Origin: Akkermansia muciniphila
GTDB lineage: Bacteria; Verrucomicrobiota; Verrucomicrobiia; Verrucomicrobiales; Verrucomicrobiaceae
DNA: 35,641 nt
Reading direction: 5' to 3'
Assembly (NCBI GenBank): GCA_945882215.1
Contig: CAMCWM010000036.1
Location: forward strand, 1-35,641
Of this stretch, positions 7,420-15,247 are shown piece after piece. The notes below the pieces were generated by a model. That model made no database searches and was not told the origin of the DNA. It was given only the letters and a program-made list of their open reading frames with translations. Numbering within the stretch: position 1 is the stretch's first letter; every line of letters starts with the position of its first letter. A program made the position numbers and the translations under genes.

Positions 7420-10400
7420 ATGAATTCCGAATCCACCCCATGCCCCAAATGCGGCTGCGAACTGCCGAGTGATGCGCCGCAAGGTTTGTGCCCGCGTTGT
7501 CTCGCCGCGTTGAATTTTGCGACCGAAACGATGCCGCCCGGTGCCACGCCGGTCGCCACGCAAACGCCCTTAACGCCAGAGGAACTGGCCCCGCACTTCC
7601 CGCAGCTCGAAATCCTCGAATGTCTCGGTCGTGGCGGCATGGGCGTTGTCTATAAGGCGCGTCAGAAGTCGCTGAACCGCCTCGTGGCGTTGAAACTGCT
7701 CGCGCCGGAGCGTGCGGACGATGCCAACTTCGCCGCACGCTTTGAAAAGGAGGCACAGGCGCTCGCCGCGCTGAATCACCCGCACATTGTCACGATTCAC
7801 GACTTCGGCCAGGCGGGAGGATTTTACTTCCTGCTGATGGAGTTTGTGGATGGTGTGAATCTGCGACAGGCGATGACAGCGGGACGTTTCACGCCAGAGC
7901 AGGCGCTGGCCATCGTGCCGCCAGTCTGCGAGGCGCTGCAATATGCGCACGAGCACGGCATCGTTCATCGCGACATCAAGCCTGAGAACCTGCTGCTCGA
8001 CAAACAGGGGCGTGTGAAGATCGCGGACTTTGGCATCGCGAAGATGATCGGCGCCGTCGGTGAGGATGGCGGAGAGTCTTTGTCCCAGCCCTTTGGTACA
8101 CCGACCTATGCGGCGCCCGAACAGCAGAACGATCCGCGCCATGTGGATCATCGGGCGGACATTTATTCACTGGGCGTAGTGCTCTACGAGCTACTGACAG
8201 GCGAACTGCCGAAGCAAAACCTCGAGCCGCCATCGAAGCGCGTGCAGATCGACGTGCGGCTCGATGAAATCGTGCTGAGAGCGCTGGAAACACGTCCAGA
8301 AATGCGATTCGCCACGGCGGCGGAGTTTAGCACGCAACTGGCCGAAGCCGTGGCCGTGCCGCCAGCAGTGCCCCAGGTGCCGGAAATGCCACCACAAGCA
8401 CCTGCCGGGGCGCGGCGATGGCCCGGAGTGATTGCGCTGATCCTGGGAACGGCACTGCTGCTCGGCTCGTCTGTTTTGAATGAGATGGTGGATGACTTCG
8501 GGCTGACAAAAAACGCGCGCAAGCACCTTGAGGCGCGACGCCACGCCGAGCAGGCCATGACAGACGCCAAAACAGCCGTGGCGGCGAAGTTCAACGAACT
8601 GGCTGCTGCGAAGAAGACCCAAAATGCCGCCGAGATCGAGCGCCTGAATCGCGAATGGGCGGCACTGCAGGTCCGAGTGCAGATGGCGGAGTCCGCCATG
8701 AACCAGGCGGCAGTACTGAAGCAGGGCGATGAGAAACAGCGCATCGCGATCTTTTATCTCATCGCCGGAAGTTTGATCTCTGCCGGGCTGATCACGTCCT
8801 TTCATCGCACGAAAATCAGAACCAACTCGCGCAGAGCAGGACTTGCGATCGCCGGCATGTTCTCCGCCCTGCTGCTGGCGGCGCTGGTCATGCCCTGGAG
8901 CGACAAGCTGAGTTCCTTGGGCGGCGATCCCGAGCGGGTGGTGGACCGTTTCGACATCACGCCGGTAGCGGTGGACGGGAACGTGCTGGTCATGGAGATG
9001 CGGTTCGCCGTGACCGGCGCACCGGTCGAAATGCACATGCTCCTTGATGGGAAGGATCCTCCGTCCGCTTTGAGACCAAAACTCGACGACGCCTCGCGGA
9101 ACACGAGTGTCAGCTCACTGGTGATGGCGGGAGCTCCACGCGGGAACCAGCCGTGGCGGATCTTCCAGCCCGGCATGCAAACCTGGCAGCTCCGTTTCGT
9201 GCTGCCAACGGAAGACGCAGCCCGCGCTGCGTCCAAAAACCTCCGCCCCATCGGACCGATGCGCGTCATCCGTGATCATGCGCATCAGGCGGTGCTGTTT
9301 GAAATCGCGGACGGCAGCGGAGGACTGCATCGAGCAACTCTTGAAGTCTCCGAGGTGCAAACCGCCGCCCATCCACGCTGGGTGGGCGTCACGGGGGCGA
9401 GAAACTGGAACGTTTCCTCCCTCAGTGCAGGTTGGACCGTGAGCGCCAGCAGGCCGGGTCTGGCGCGCATGGATCATGCGAACGGCCGACAGTCCGCGAA
9501 TCTGCAACCCCAAGGCTCGATGCACGAGACCGAGGTGCTCGTAACGATCACCCCAACAGGAGTCGATCACACGCGCATCATCACGCAGATCGGCGGCTCC
9601 ACGAACACGCAAGAGATCACGGGTGATTTCACCCTGCTTCGTGACGAGGTGCTCGCCTCCGCGCTAAATGCCACCAAGACCGAGGCTGGCACCAGTGTCG
9701 AGCTTTGCCGCCTGCTGGGAAAACCGGTCACGCTGGAGCTGCCTCCGCAGGAATCACTCTCAAAGCAGATGCCTGCCTGGCCGTGGGTTGCCATACTGTT
9801 GATGTGTGTCGTCTTTGGCAGTGCGGGCTGGATGATTCGCTCCGCCTTCAAATCAGGGCGCGGTGGCTGCGCGACGGTGTTGCTGGTGTGTCTTGGACTG
9901 TTGGTGGTGTTTGCGGCCGTCATGCTTACCGCACTGTTCACCTACCGCCTGTCTGCGAGCACGAATGCCGTGGAAAAAGCATCCGCCATCGCCTTGGAGC
10001 AGGCCAGATCGGCCCAGGAGCAGGATGCCGCAACGGCACCAGCGCCCACGGCCTGGGAGGCGCGGCTGCAGGATGACTTGCTGCGCCTGCGTCAGCAAGA
10101 AGCCGAACTCGTCAAGACAGGAGTCGGGCTGCGACATCCACAGATGCAGGCCATCCGCAGTCAGATCGCAACACTGAAAAAACTGATCGAAGAAGAGCAG
10201 TTCAAGCCAGCAACCGGCATGCCCGCATTCGTCGCGGACGATTCACGCTTCATCACCAGTTCCAGCACGCGGCAACTCAACCGGCGCTACACCCTTCACG
10301 TCGGTGCCAAACCCCTGCGGGGTCAGGATGGCTCCTCGCACATGCGTGGCTACACTCTAAAGTCCAACCTCGATGATGGCGTTAATGGTGTGACCACCTT

Positions 10401-10971
10401 TGCGCCTCTGGCGATCCAGAATGAGCTTTTCATCATCTACTGGGATCGTGAGAAGGATGAATTGTGGCTGGCCTCCCCCACCATCGTGCGCTGGCATCAC
10501 CTGCCGGAAGCAGGCAAGCCCTCCGATCAGGTGTTCATGCGGCCGGACATTCCTGAAGCCATGAAACAACGCATGCCTGAATCGTTTCGCGAGGCGATTG
10601 CCCGCTGGCACTTTTCTGAGAAAAAGCCTGACGAGCAAAAGACAGCCCTTGGCGAAAAGTCGCTGTCCCAGTTTCTCCAAAACACCGCTTCAGGAACAAC
10701 GACGCTGATTGCCTGGTTATCACGGGCACATTATTTTGATGACGACGTTCCCGGTGCTTCTGAGATGGAATGCTTCCGTGTATCGGCGGGTGAATCTAGT
10801 GAACATGCCTTTTTAAAGAAGAACGCCAAATTGCAACCCAGCCTCAGGAAGCTGCTGTCTTGGGAGCAGACGACTCTGTTCAAGGTCACGCTGACATGGC
10901 GGCAGCAAGGAGCCAGACTCTGGCTGGAACTCCTGGATGCCTCGCCGTTTGAGGATCCCAACAAGCACTGA
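7420..10971 (+). CDS. Transmembrane serine/threonine protein kinase with zinc ribbon and large exported regions
   Basis: This 1183-residue protein opens with a zinc ribbon (CPKC at 8-11, CPRC at 24-27), followed by a complete Hanks-type kinase (about 65-308). Key kinase residues are GRGGMG (70-75), Lys92, Glu111, HRD (183-185), DFG (203-205) and APE (232-234). Five membrane segments follow near 335-352, 443-461, 472-492, 786-806 and 817-842. The loop between segments 2 and 3 is Arg/Lys-rich, as is the loop between 4 and 5. With a cytoplasmic kinase this places a coiled coil (about 362-437), a sensor-like region (about 494-785) and a coiled coil plus C-terminal domain (about 850-1183) outside. 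ATG 7420 is preferred to GTG 7411 because GTGGAAG then serves as a ribosome binding site. It probably controls the adjacent ECF sigma factor by phosphorylation. Confidence 0.9.
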   Translation: MNSESTPCPKCGCELPSDAPQGLCPRCLAALNFATETMPPGATPVATQTPLTPEELAPHFPQLEILECLGRGGMGVVYKARQKSLNRLVALKLLAPERADDANFAARFEKEAQALAALNHPHIVTIHDFGQAGGFYFLLMEFVDGVNLRQAMTAGRFTPEQALAIVPPVCEALQYAHEHGIVHRDIKPENLLLDKQGRVKIADFGIAKMIGAVGEDGGESLSQPFGTPTYAAPEQQNDPRHVDHRADIYSLGVVLYELLTGELPKQNLEPPSKRVQIDVRLDEIVLRALETRPEMRFATAAEFSTQLAEAVAVPPAVPQVPEMPPQAPAGARRWPGVIALILGTALLLGSSVLNEMVDDFGLTKNARKHLEARRHAEQAMTDAKTAVAAKFNELAAAKKTQNAAEIERLNREWAALQVRVQMAESAMNQAAVLKQGDEKQRIAIFYLIAGSLISAGLITSFHRTKIRTNSRRAGLAIAGMFSALLLAALVMPWSDKLSSLGGDPERVVDRFDITPVAVDGNVLVMEMRFAVTGAPVEMHMLLDGKDPPSALRPKLDDASRNTSVSSLVMAGAPRGNQPWRIFQPGMQTWQLRFVLPTEDAARAASKNLRPIGPMRVIRDHAHQAVLFEIADGSGGLHRATLEVSEVQTAAHPRWVGVTGARNWNVSSLSAGWTVSASRPGLARMDHANGRQSANLQPQGSMHETEVLVTITPTGVDHTRIITQIGGSTNTQEITGDFTLLRDEVLASALNATKTEAGTSVELCRLLGKPVTLELPPQESLSKQMPAWPWVAILLMCVVFGSAGWMIRSAFKSGRGGCATVLLVCLGLLVVFAAVMLTALFTYRLSASTNAVEKASAIALEQARSAQEQDAATAPAPTAWEARLQDDLLRLRQQEAELVKTGVGLRHPQMQAIRSQIATLKKLIEEEQFKPATGMPAFVADDSRFITSSSTRQLNRRYTLHVGAKPLRGQDGSSHMRGYTLKSNLDDGVNGVTTFAPLAIQNELFIIYWDREKDELWLASPTIVRWHHLPEAGKPSDQVFMRPDIPEAMKQRMPESFREAIARWHFSEKKPDEQKTALGEKSLSQFLQNTASGTTTLIAWLSRAHYFDDDVPGASEMECFRVSAGESSEHAFLKKNAKLQPSLRKLLSWEQTTLFKVTLTWRQQGARLWLELLDASPFEDPNKH

Positions 10972-10981
10972 CTTCGGGCGA

Positions 10982-11254
10982 TCACCGATCCGCAGGCTGT
11001 GCCGGGCGTGACTCCTCCGGGTAGTTCGTAGGCTCTGGCCTCTCTTCTTCCCGGTTCCTCTTCTTTTTGTCCTCTGGCTCGTCTTCGGATGACGCTCTGC
11101 GCCCAGCCACTGCATCAAAAGGAGCCGTCACGATGTCGCCCGTCGTTTTGACGGTGGTCGTCACGATGCTCCCGGCTGTTTTCACCGGCACGGTGATGAG
11201 CGAGCAGCCAGCAGAGGTGAAGCACAGGATCGCGAGAGCGGCGCAAGATTTCAT
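10982..11254 (-). CDS. Small lipoprotein, charged tail (copy of the neighbouring lipoprotein)
   Basis: The protein is 90 residues from the ATG at 11252-11254. A lipoprotein signal ends in SAGC with the lipidated Cys at position 17. CSLITVPVKTAGSIVTTTVK then closely matches the neighbouring lipoprotein (CSLITVPLGAAGTV), also with Cys17. The tail is very charged and disordered-looking (DEPEDKKKRNREEERPEP). A longer frame from 11290 exists, but the shared Cys17 register and the shared upstream DNA support the shorter start. The function is unknown; it probably sits in a cell-envelope membrane. It arose by tandem duplication with the gene upstream and is last in the TauE/lipoprotein run. Confidence 0.65.
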   Translation of the reverse strand: MKSCAALAILCFTSAGCSLITVPVKTAGSIVTTTVKTTGDIVTAPFDAVAGRRASSEDEPEDKKKRNREEERPEPTNYPEESRPAQPADR

Positions 11255-11282
11255 GCGGTTGGATGTAGCCGCGTTTGACGGA

Positions 11283-11296
11283 TTTGTCATCCAAAC
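11283..11296 (-). repeat. Duplication repeat, second copy (fossil of the TauE gene end)
   Basis: GTTTGGATGACAAA (minus strand) differs at one position from the sequence at 11709-11722, where it encodes the end of the TauE-family protein. Here it follows the stop of the Pro/Gln-rich lipoprotein and encodes nothing. The match continues with no gap, though imperfectly, to the ATG of the charged-tail lipoprotein. Confidence 0.7.
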
Positions 11297-11299
11297 CCA

Positions 11300-11680
11300 T
11301 CACTGCGCTGGCTGCGGCGGGTAGGGATACCAGCGGCCCTGATACCACTGGCCCTGCGGTTGCTGAGGCGGATAGGGGTACTGTTGTTGCGGATACACAG
11401 GAGCGTATGGCTGCTGCGGATAACCCTGCTGAGGTGGATAATACTGCGCCGGGTAAGGCTGCTGCTGAGGGTAGCCTTGCGGCGGATAATACGGTTGCTG
11501 GGGTTGCTGCGGTGTCGGCTGGCGGTGGCTGCCCATGGCCTGCACGCCCGCTTTGGCGACTCCGCCCGTGGCTTTGACCGTAGCGCCTGCCACCGTGCCC
11601 GCCGCGCCCAGCGGCACGGTGATCAGCGAGCAACTGGCAAGACCGCAACAGAGCAGGATGGAGGCGATGAGGAAACGCAT
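11300..11680 (-). CDS. Lipoprotein with proline/glutamine/tyrosine-rich tail
   Basis: The protein is 126 residues from the ATG at 11678-11680. Its signal peptide ends in the lipobox LASC (Cys17), followed by SLITVPLGAAGTVAGATVKA, a short Gly/Ala/Val segment shared with the next gene. From about residue 54 to the end it is built of Pro-Gln-Tyr-rich repeats (YPQQQPYPAQYYPPQQGYPQ and similar), closing with WYQGRWYPYPPQPAQ. Such tails are disordered and often self-associate or bind the wall; no specific function can be assigned. The start lies 32 bases after the TauE-family gene, so the two are probably co-transcribed. A longer in-frame start at 11896 would run through the TauE gene and is rejected. 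Confidence 0.7.
   Translation of the reverse strand: MRFLIASILLCCGLASCSLITVPLGAAGTVAGATVKATGGVAKAGVQAMGSHRQPTPQQPQQPYYPPQGYPQQQPYPAQYYPPQQGYPQQPYAPVYPQQQYPYPPQQPQGQWYQGRWYPYPPQPAQ
11303..11521 (-). repeat. Low-complexity Pro/Gln/Tyr-coding repeat
   Basis: The 3' portion of the lipoprotein gene consists of imperfect short repeats encoding Y-P-P-Q and P-Q-Q units (residues 54-126). On the plus strand this appears as recurring CTGCTGCGGATA and GCTGAGG-like words. Such tracts are prone to slippage. Confidence 0.55.
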
Positions 11681-11708
11681 GTGGCGGCCAATAGCCGTGA
11701 TCGAACGC

Positions 11709-11722
11709 TTTGTCACCCAAAC
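11709..11722 (-). repeat. Duplication repeat, left-hand source copy (end of the TauE gene)
   Basis: GTTTGGGTGACAAA (minus strand) spans the last codons and stop of the TauE-family gene. It lies 42 bases before the ATG of the Pro/Gln-rich lipoprotein. A near-identical copy stands at the same distance before the second lipoprotein gene (11283-11296). Confidence 0.7.
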
Positions 11723-12465
11723 TGCCGCCAGAACATCACAATGGAGATGATCAACCCAATCGCCGTGATGACATGCCGCACCCGCTGCGGTGCGATGCGC
11801 TGCGAGTAATGCGCACCGAGGTAGTAGCCCACCAAAGCCCCCGCCGTCAGTGCCAATGCCTGCGGCCAGTTCACCATGCCCGCCGCTATGAACCACACCG
11901 CCGCGACGACATTGATGAGCGAGCCGAGCAGGTTTTTCAGCGCGTTCATCTCATGGATGTGCGTCATGCCCATGAACCCAAACGATGCCAGCATCAGAAT
12001 GCCGATGCCCGCCCCGAAAAATGCGCCGTAGATCGCCACCGGCAGTTGCAGCGCGAGCGAGAACCAGAGCGTGTTCCGCCGTGATGTTGCGTGCGGCTTG
12101 CGCAGGAAGCCTTGGAGAAAAAACAGCACCGTGGCGAACAGCACGAGGAAGGGCACCAGTTTCGAGAACTGGTCATCGCTCGTCTGTGTCAGCAGCCAGC
12201 TTCCGATGCCCGCGCCGAGCACGCCCACCGGGATGAACCACGCCAGCCAGTGCCGGATCGACTGCAAATGCCCGCGAAAGCTCACGATGCTGCCCACCGT
12301 GCCGATCACGAGCCCCACCGTGCTCGTCGCATTCGCCAGCACCGGCGGCGTGCCAAACATCAGCAGCACCGGAAACGTCACCAGCGTCCCGCCGCCCGCG
12401 ATGGCATTGATCGCGCCAGCGGTGCATCCGGCAGCGCTCAAGCCGATGATTTCAAGCCAAGTCAT
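11713..12465 (-). CDS. TauE/SafE (TSUP) family membrane transporter
   Basis: This 250-residue polytopic membrane protein has about eight hydrophobic helices in two repeated halves. It carries the family's glycine-rich motif GAINAIAGGGTLVTFPVLL near residues 17-35 and a second half-repeat around GAFFGAGIGILML (about 146-158). Members of the 4-toluene sulfonate uptake permease (TSUP) family move sulfite, sulfoacetate or other sulfur-containing anions; the substrate here is unknown. The family and length fit well. It is divergent from the SUKH gene (88 bases apart) and heads a run with two lipoproteins. Confidence 0.88.
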   Translation of the reverse strand: MTWLEIIGLSAAGCTAGAINAIAGGGTLVTFPVLLMFGTPPVLANATSTVGLVIGTVGSIVSFRGHLQSIRHWLAWFIPVGVLGAGIGSWLLTQTSDDQFSKLVPFLVLFATVLFFLQGFLRKPHATSRRNTLWFSLALQLPVAIYGAFFGAGIGILMLASFGFMGMTHIHEMNALKNLLGSLINVVAAVWFIAAGMVNWPQALALTAGALVGYYLGAHYSQRIAPQRVRHVITAIGLIISIVMFWRQFG

Positions 12466-12553
12466 GTGCTGTCTTTAGCCTCAAAGATTTGAGGCGCATG
12501 AAGAATTATCGCAACAAAGTGAATTGCGAGACTGGCAGATGTTTGGTTGAAGT

Positions 12554-13195
12554 ATGGGCATGCAGAATCCTGCCCCATACAGACAAATCATGGCGGACAT
12601 CAGCCAGTTGGCATCGGTGGGAATCCATTCATCCTTGTTTGGTGCGCAATATCATGGCTTCCGGATGAATCCACCACTCAAAGAGAATGAGGTTTCCGAC
12701 TTCGAGACTCGCTGGAGCATCTCCCTGCCGGACGAGTTCCGCAGTTTCTTACTTCTCGTCGGCAATGGAGGAGCAGGCCCCGGCTATGGGCTATATCCAC
12801 TCGGTCAGAGTATGCATTTGCGTGAGTTGATTGATTGCGATTCTAACACACTAAAACCAGAGGATCCTTTCCCTCACACTCAGCCTTGGAACGATCTGAC
12901 AGGAAAGCCCTATCCCAACAATGTTTCCGATCTGGGTTTGTATGATGAACAGGCAGCCGCTTTTTTGCCTCGCTATTTTGATCCGAAGTGGAGCTATGGG
13001 GCAATTCCACTTTCTACTCGTGGCTGTGGCCTTGAAGTCATTCTTGTGGTGACTGGCGTAGAGCGCGGAACAGTCTGGCACGATGATCGTGCTGCCTATG
13101 ACGGCATCTACCCAGTCACGCAGGCTGGACGCGAGCGAATTGGCTTTTTGGACTGGTATCGTGCTTGGCTGGACGAGGCTTTGGTCAAACAGTGA
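12554..13195 (+). CDS. SMI1/KNR4 (SUKH) family protein
   Basis: This 213-residue protein carries a SUKH-superfamily core: PPLKENEVSDFETRW..SLPDEFRSFLLLVGNGGAGPGYGLYPLG (about 40-90), the typical 'pocket' signature with LP-x-x-F/Y and N-G. SUKH proteins are often immunity proteins against polymorphic nuclease or deaminase toxins, though solitary ones with other roles occur. No toxin gene or secretion module is adjacent; the neighbours are a divergent transporter and a convergent VCBS-repeat gene. The DNA is visibly less GC-rich than the flanks, which fits recent acquisition. The ATG at 12554 is used; ATG 12560 is equally possible. Confidence 0.8.
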   Translation: MGMQNPAPYRQIMADISQLASVGIHSSLFGAQYHGFRMNPPLKENEVSDFETRWSISLPDEFRSFLLLVGNGGAGPGYGLYPLGQSMHLRELIDCDSNTLKPEDPFPHTQPWNDLTGKPYPNNVSDLGLYDEQAAAFLPRYFDPKWSYGAIPLSTRGCGLEVILVVTGVERGTVWHDDRAAYDGIYPVTQAGRERIGFLDWYRAWLDEALVKQ

Positions 13196-13207
13196 TTCAA
13201 GACTGCC

Positions 13208-15148
13208 TCACTTCGCCTTCGGATTCTTCAAGAAATACAGCCGACCATCCTCGGCACCGATGAGCAAGTCAGGCAGACCATTTGCATCCCAATCGACGGG
13301 CGTGGGGCTGGTGTCGTGGCCTTCGATGTTGCGGTCGCTGACGTTGCCGCTGTCGGTGAAGAGGATGCGGCCGTCCTTCTCGCCGGACTGGCGGAGGAAC
13401 TGGGCGTTTTGGCGGTTGAGGAGGATGTCGAGCTTGCCGTCGCCGTCCCAGTCCATGAGGCAGAGTTTACGACGGCCGCTTTTGCCAGCGGTGCCGGCGT
13501 TGAGTTGCAGGAGTTTGCCGTTTTTGTCAGCAAAGATGCGCTGCGGCGGCTGGAGGCCGGTTTTGGTGCGCGGGAAGAAGCTGAGGTAGCCTTCGTGGTC
13601 GAGCATGACGAGATCGGTGAGGCCGTCTTTGTTCCAATCAATCGCCACGGGAGTGGTGCGCCATTGGGTGAGCAGGCCTTTGCCTTCAGGACGCAGCCAG
13701 CCCCAGGCGAGTTTGGGCTGCTCGCCGGTCCATTCGACTTCCATAGGCTTTTCAGCGGCGAGTTCGGGCTTGGTCTTGCTGCCGGTGTTTTCAAACCACA
13801 CGACTTTGCCGAGAATGCTGTTCGCCACGATGTCGAGGTCGCCGTCGTGATCCCAATCGGCGACAGTCTGCGTGGTGTAGCCCCATTTGGCCTCGGCGGG
13901 GCCTTGGATGCTGCCGTTTTTGCCGGCCATGATGCGCAGCGTCTTGCCGCCAGCTTTGAGCTTCGATGGCGCGGCCCACTTCGGCTCGGGAACGCCAGGA
14001 CCACTGAGGTTTTCAATGAAGGCGATGTAGCCAGCGGTGTTCCCGGCGATGACATCCGTGTCCTTGTCACCATCCCAATCGCAGCCAAAGAGCGTGACCA
14101 GCGCGCCGAAATTGATCTCGTCGGCCTCCTGTTTGAAGTAGCGCGGCTTTTCAAACACAGGCGTCTTGTCGATGCTGAGCTTGCCGGTGTTCTCGATGAA
14201 AGCGACGCGGCCATCCTCATCGCCGCAGATGAGGTCGATGTCGCCGTCCTTGTCCCAATCGAAGGCCACAGGGTCGATCATCTCGAGGTCCATGCGCAAA
14301 AACTTCCCGGCTGGATCAAAGACACGGCGCCCTTTGGCATACTTGGGCTCGGTGCGGGTGCCGATGTTTTCAAAATAGGTGAATTTGTCGAGGAACTCGC
14401 CGCAGAGCAGATCGAGATCGCCGTCTTTGTCGAAGTCCTCAAAGTTCGGCGACGGGCAGCCAAAGGTGTCCACGGGCTGCACGCGGAACTCTTTGTCATA
14501 CTTCGGTTCCGCGTCGGTGCCGGCGTTGCGGAAGATGAAGACGAAACCGTGCAGCGGGCCGTTCATCCACTCGCCCTTTTCGTTCCAGGCATCGTCCCAG
14601 CCGTAGTAGCTCCAGTCCTCGATGCCGACGACGAGATCGGTTTTGCCATCGCCATCGTAGTCGGCATAGCGCCACTGATTGTGCCGCACCTTGGGGCCTT
14701 TCGGCTGCTTGCCTTGCGGCTTGTACCATTTCGCCTCGATGGGCAGCTTCTTCTTTTCATCGAGACCGGTTTTGAGGAAGTTCGGATGCTCGGTGCCGGG
14801 CGTGAGCACGCGGAGCTGGCCGTTCACATAGCTAGGCAGGACGTAGTGCGCGGTCTTGCTGATGAACTTGCCCGGTTTGAAGACGGGCATCTTGTTCTTT
14901 GCGGTGTCGCCCGTGGTGTTCTCGAAGAGATAGACGCCGTTGTGTGGCTTGTCCGGGCAGGAGATCATCAAATCGAAGTCGCCATCACCATCTGCATCGC
15001 AAGGCACCGGCCAGGCCCACAATCCGACCTCCAGATCGACGACGAGACCGGGATGGTTGTATTTGATCGGGTGCAGCCCCTCGGCTGCCATGAGTTGGCC
15101 GCAAAAAGACGCAGAACACGCAAATAGGAGGAGGTTGGAGAGCTTCAT
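13208..15148 (-). CDS. Exported FG-GAP/VCBS repeat protein
   Basis: The protein is 646 residues from the ATG at 15146-15148, chosen because the signal peptide MKLSNLLLFACSASFCGQLMA begins there; the frame is open upstream to 15196. The mature protein has at least nine repeats of the calcium-binding form D-x-D-x-D-G-x-x-D (DADGDGDFDL at 51-60, then DYDGDGKTDL, DFDKDGDLDLL, DWDKDGDIDLI, DWDHDGDLDIV, DWNKDGLTDLV, DWDGDGKLDIL and others). These mark an FG-GAP/VCBS seven-bladed propeller-like fold. Such proteins are exported and often bind carbohydrate or other ligands; no catalytic motif is visible. It is the last gene of the minus-strand run that starts with the GH50-like gene. Confidence 0.88.
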   Translation of the reverse strand: MKLSNLLLFACSASFCGQLMAAEGLHPIKYNHPGLVVDLEVGLWAWPVPCDADGDGDFDLMISCPDKPHNGVYLFENTTGDTAKNKMPVFKPGKFISKTAHYVLPSYVNGQLRVLTPGTEHPNFLKTGLDEKKKLPIEAKWYKPQGKQPKGPKVRHNQWRYADYDGDGKTDLVVGIEDWSYYGWDDAWNEKGEWMNGPLHGFVFIFRNAGTDAEPKYDKEFRVQPVDTFGCPSPNFEDFDKDGDLDLLCGEFLDKFTYFENIGTRTEPKYAKGRRVFDPAGKFLRMDLEMIDPVAFDWDKDGDIDLICGDEDGRVAFIENTGKLSIDKTPVFEKPRYFKQEADEINFGALVTLFGCDWDGDKDTDVIAGNTAGYIAFIENLSGPGVPEPKWAAPSKLKAGGKTLRIMAGKNGSIQGPAEAKWGYTTQTVADWDHDGDLDIVANSILGKVVWFENTGSKTKPELAAEKPMEVEWTGEQPKLAWGWLRPEGKGLLTQWRTTPVAIDWNKDGLTDLVMLDHEGYLSFFPRTKTGLQPPQRIFADKNGKLLQLNAGTAGKSGRRKLCLMDWDGDGKLDILLNRQNAQFLRQSGEKDGRILFTDSGNVSDRNIEGHDTSPTPVDWDANGLPDLLIGAEDGRLYFLKNPKAK

Positions 15149-15247
15149 GATGAACAGGTGAGTTAACGTGTGATGGACATGAATGCTTCGACGCATGGCG
15201 TCACTTTCTTGCCCACTCTTTGACGATCTATGACTTCAACAGAGAGG

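Noticed and set aside
11300..11896. Longer start (11896) for the Pro/Gln-rich lipoprotein
   Set aside because: It runs through the TauE-family gene. The lipobox begins at 11680.
13316..15127. 603-codon open frame on the plus strand opposite the VCBS gene
   Set aside because: It is a shadow of the GC-rich VCBS gene, with no start context or family match, and the minus-strand gene has clear calcium-motif repeats.
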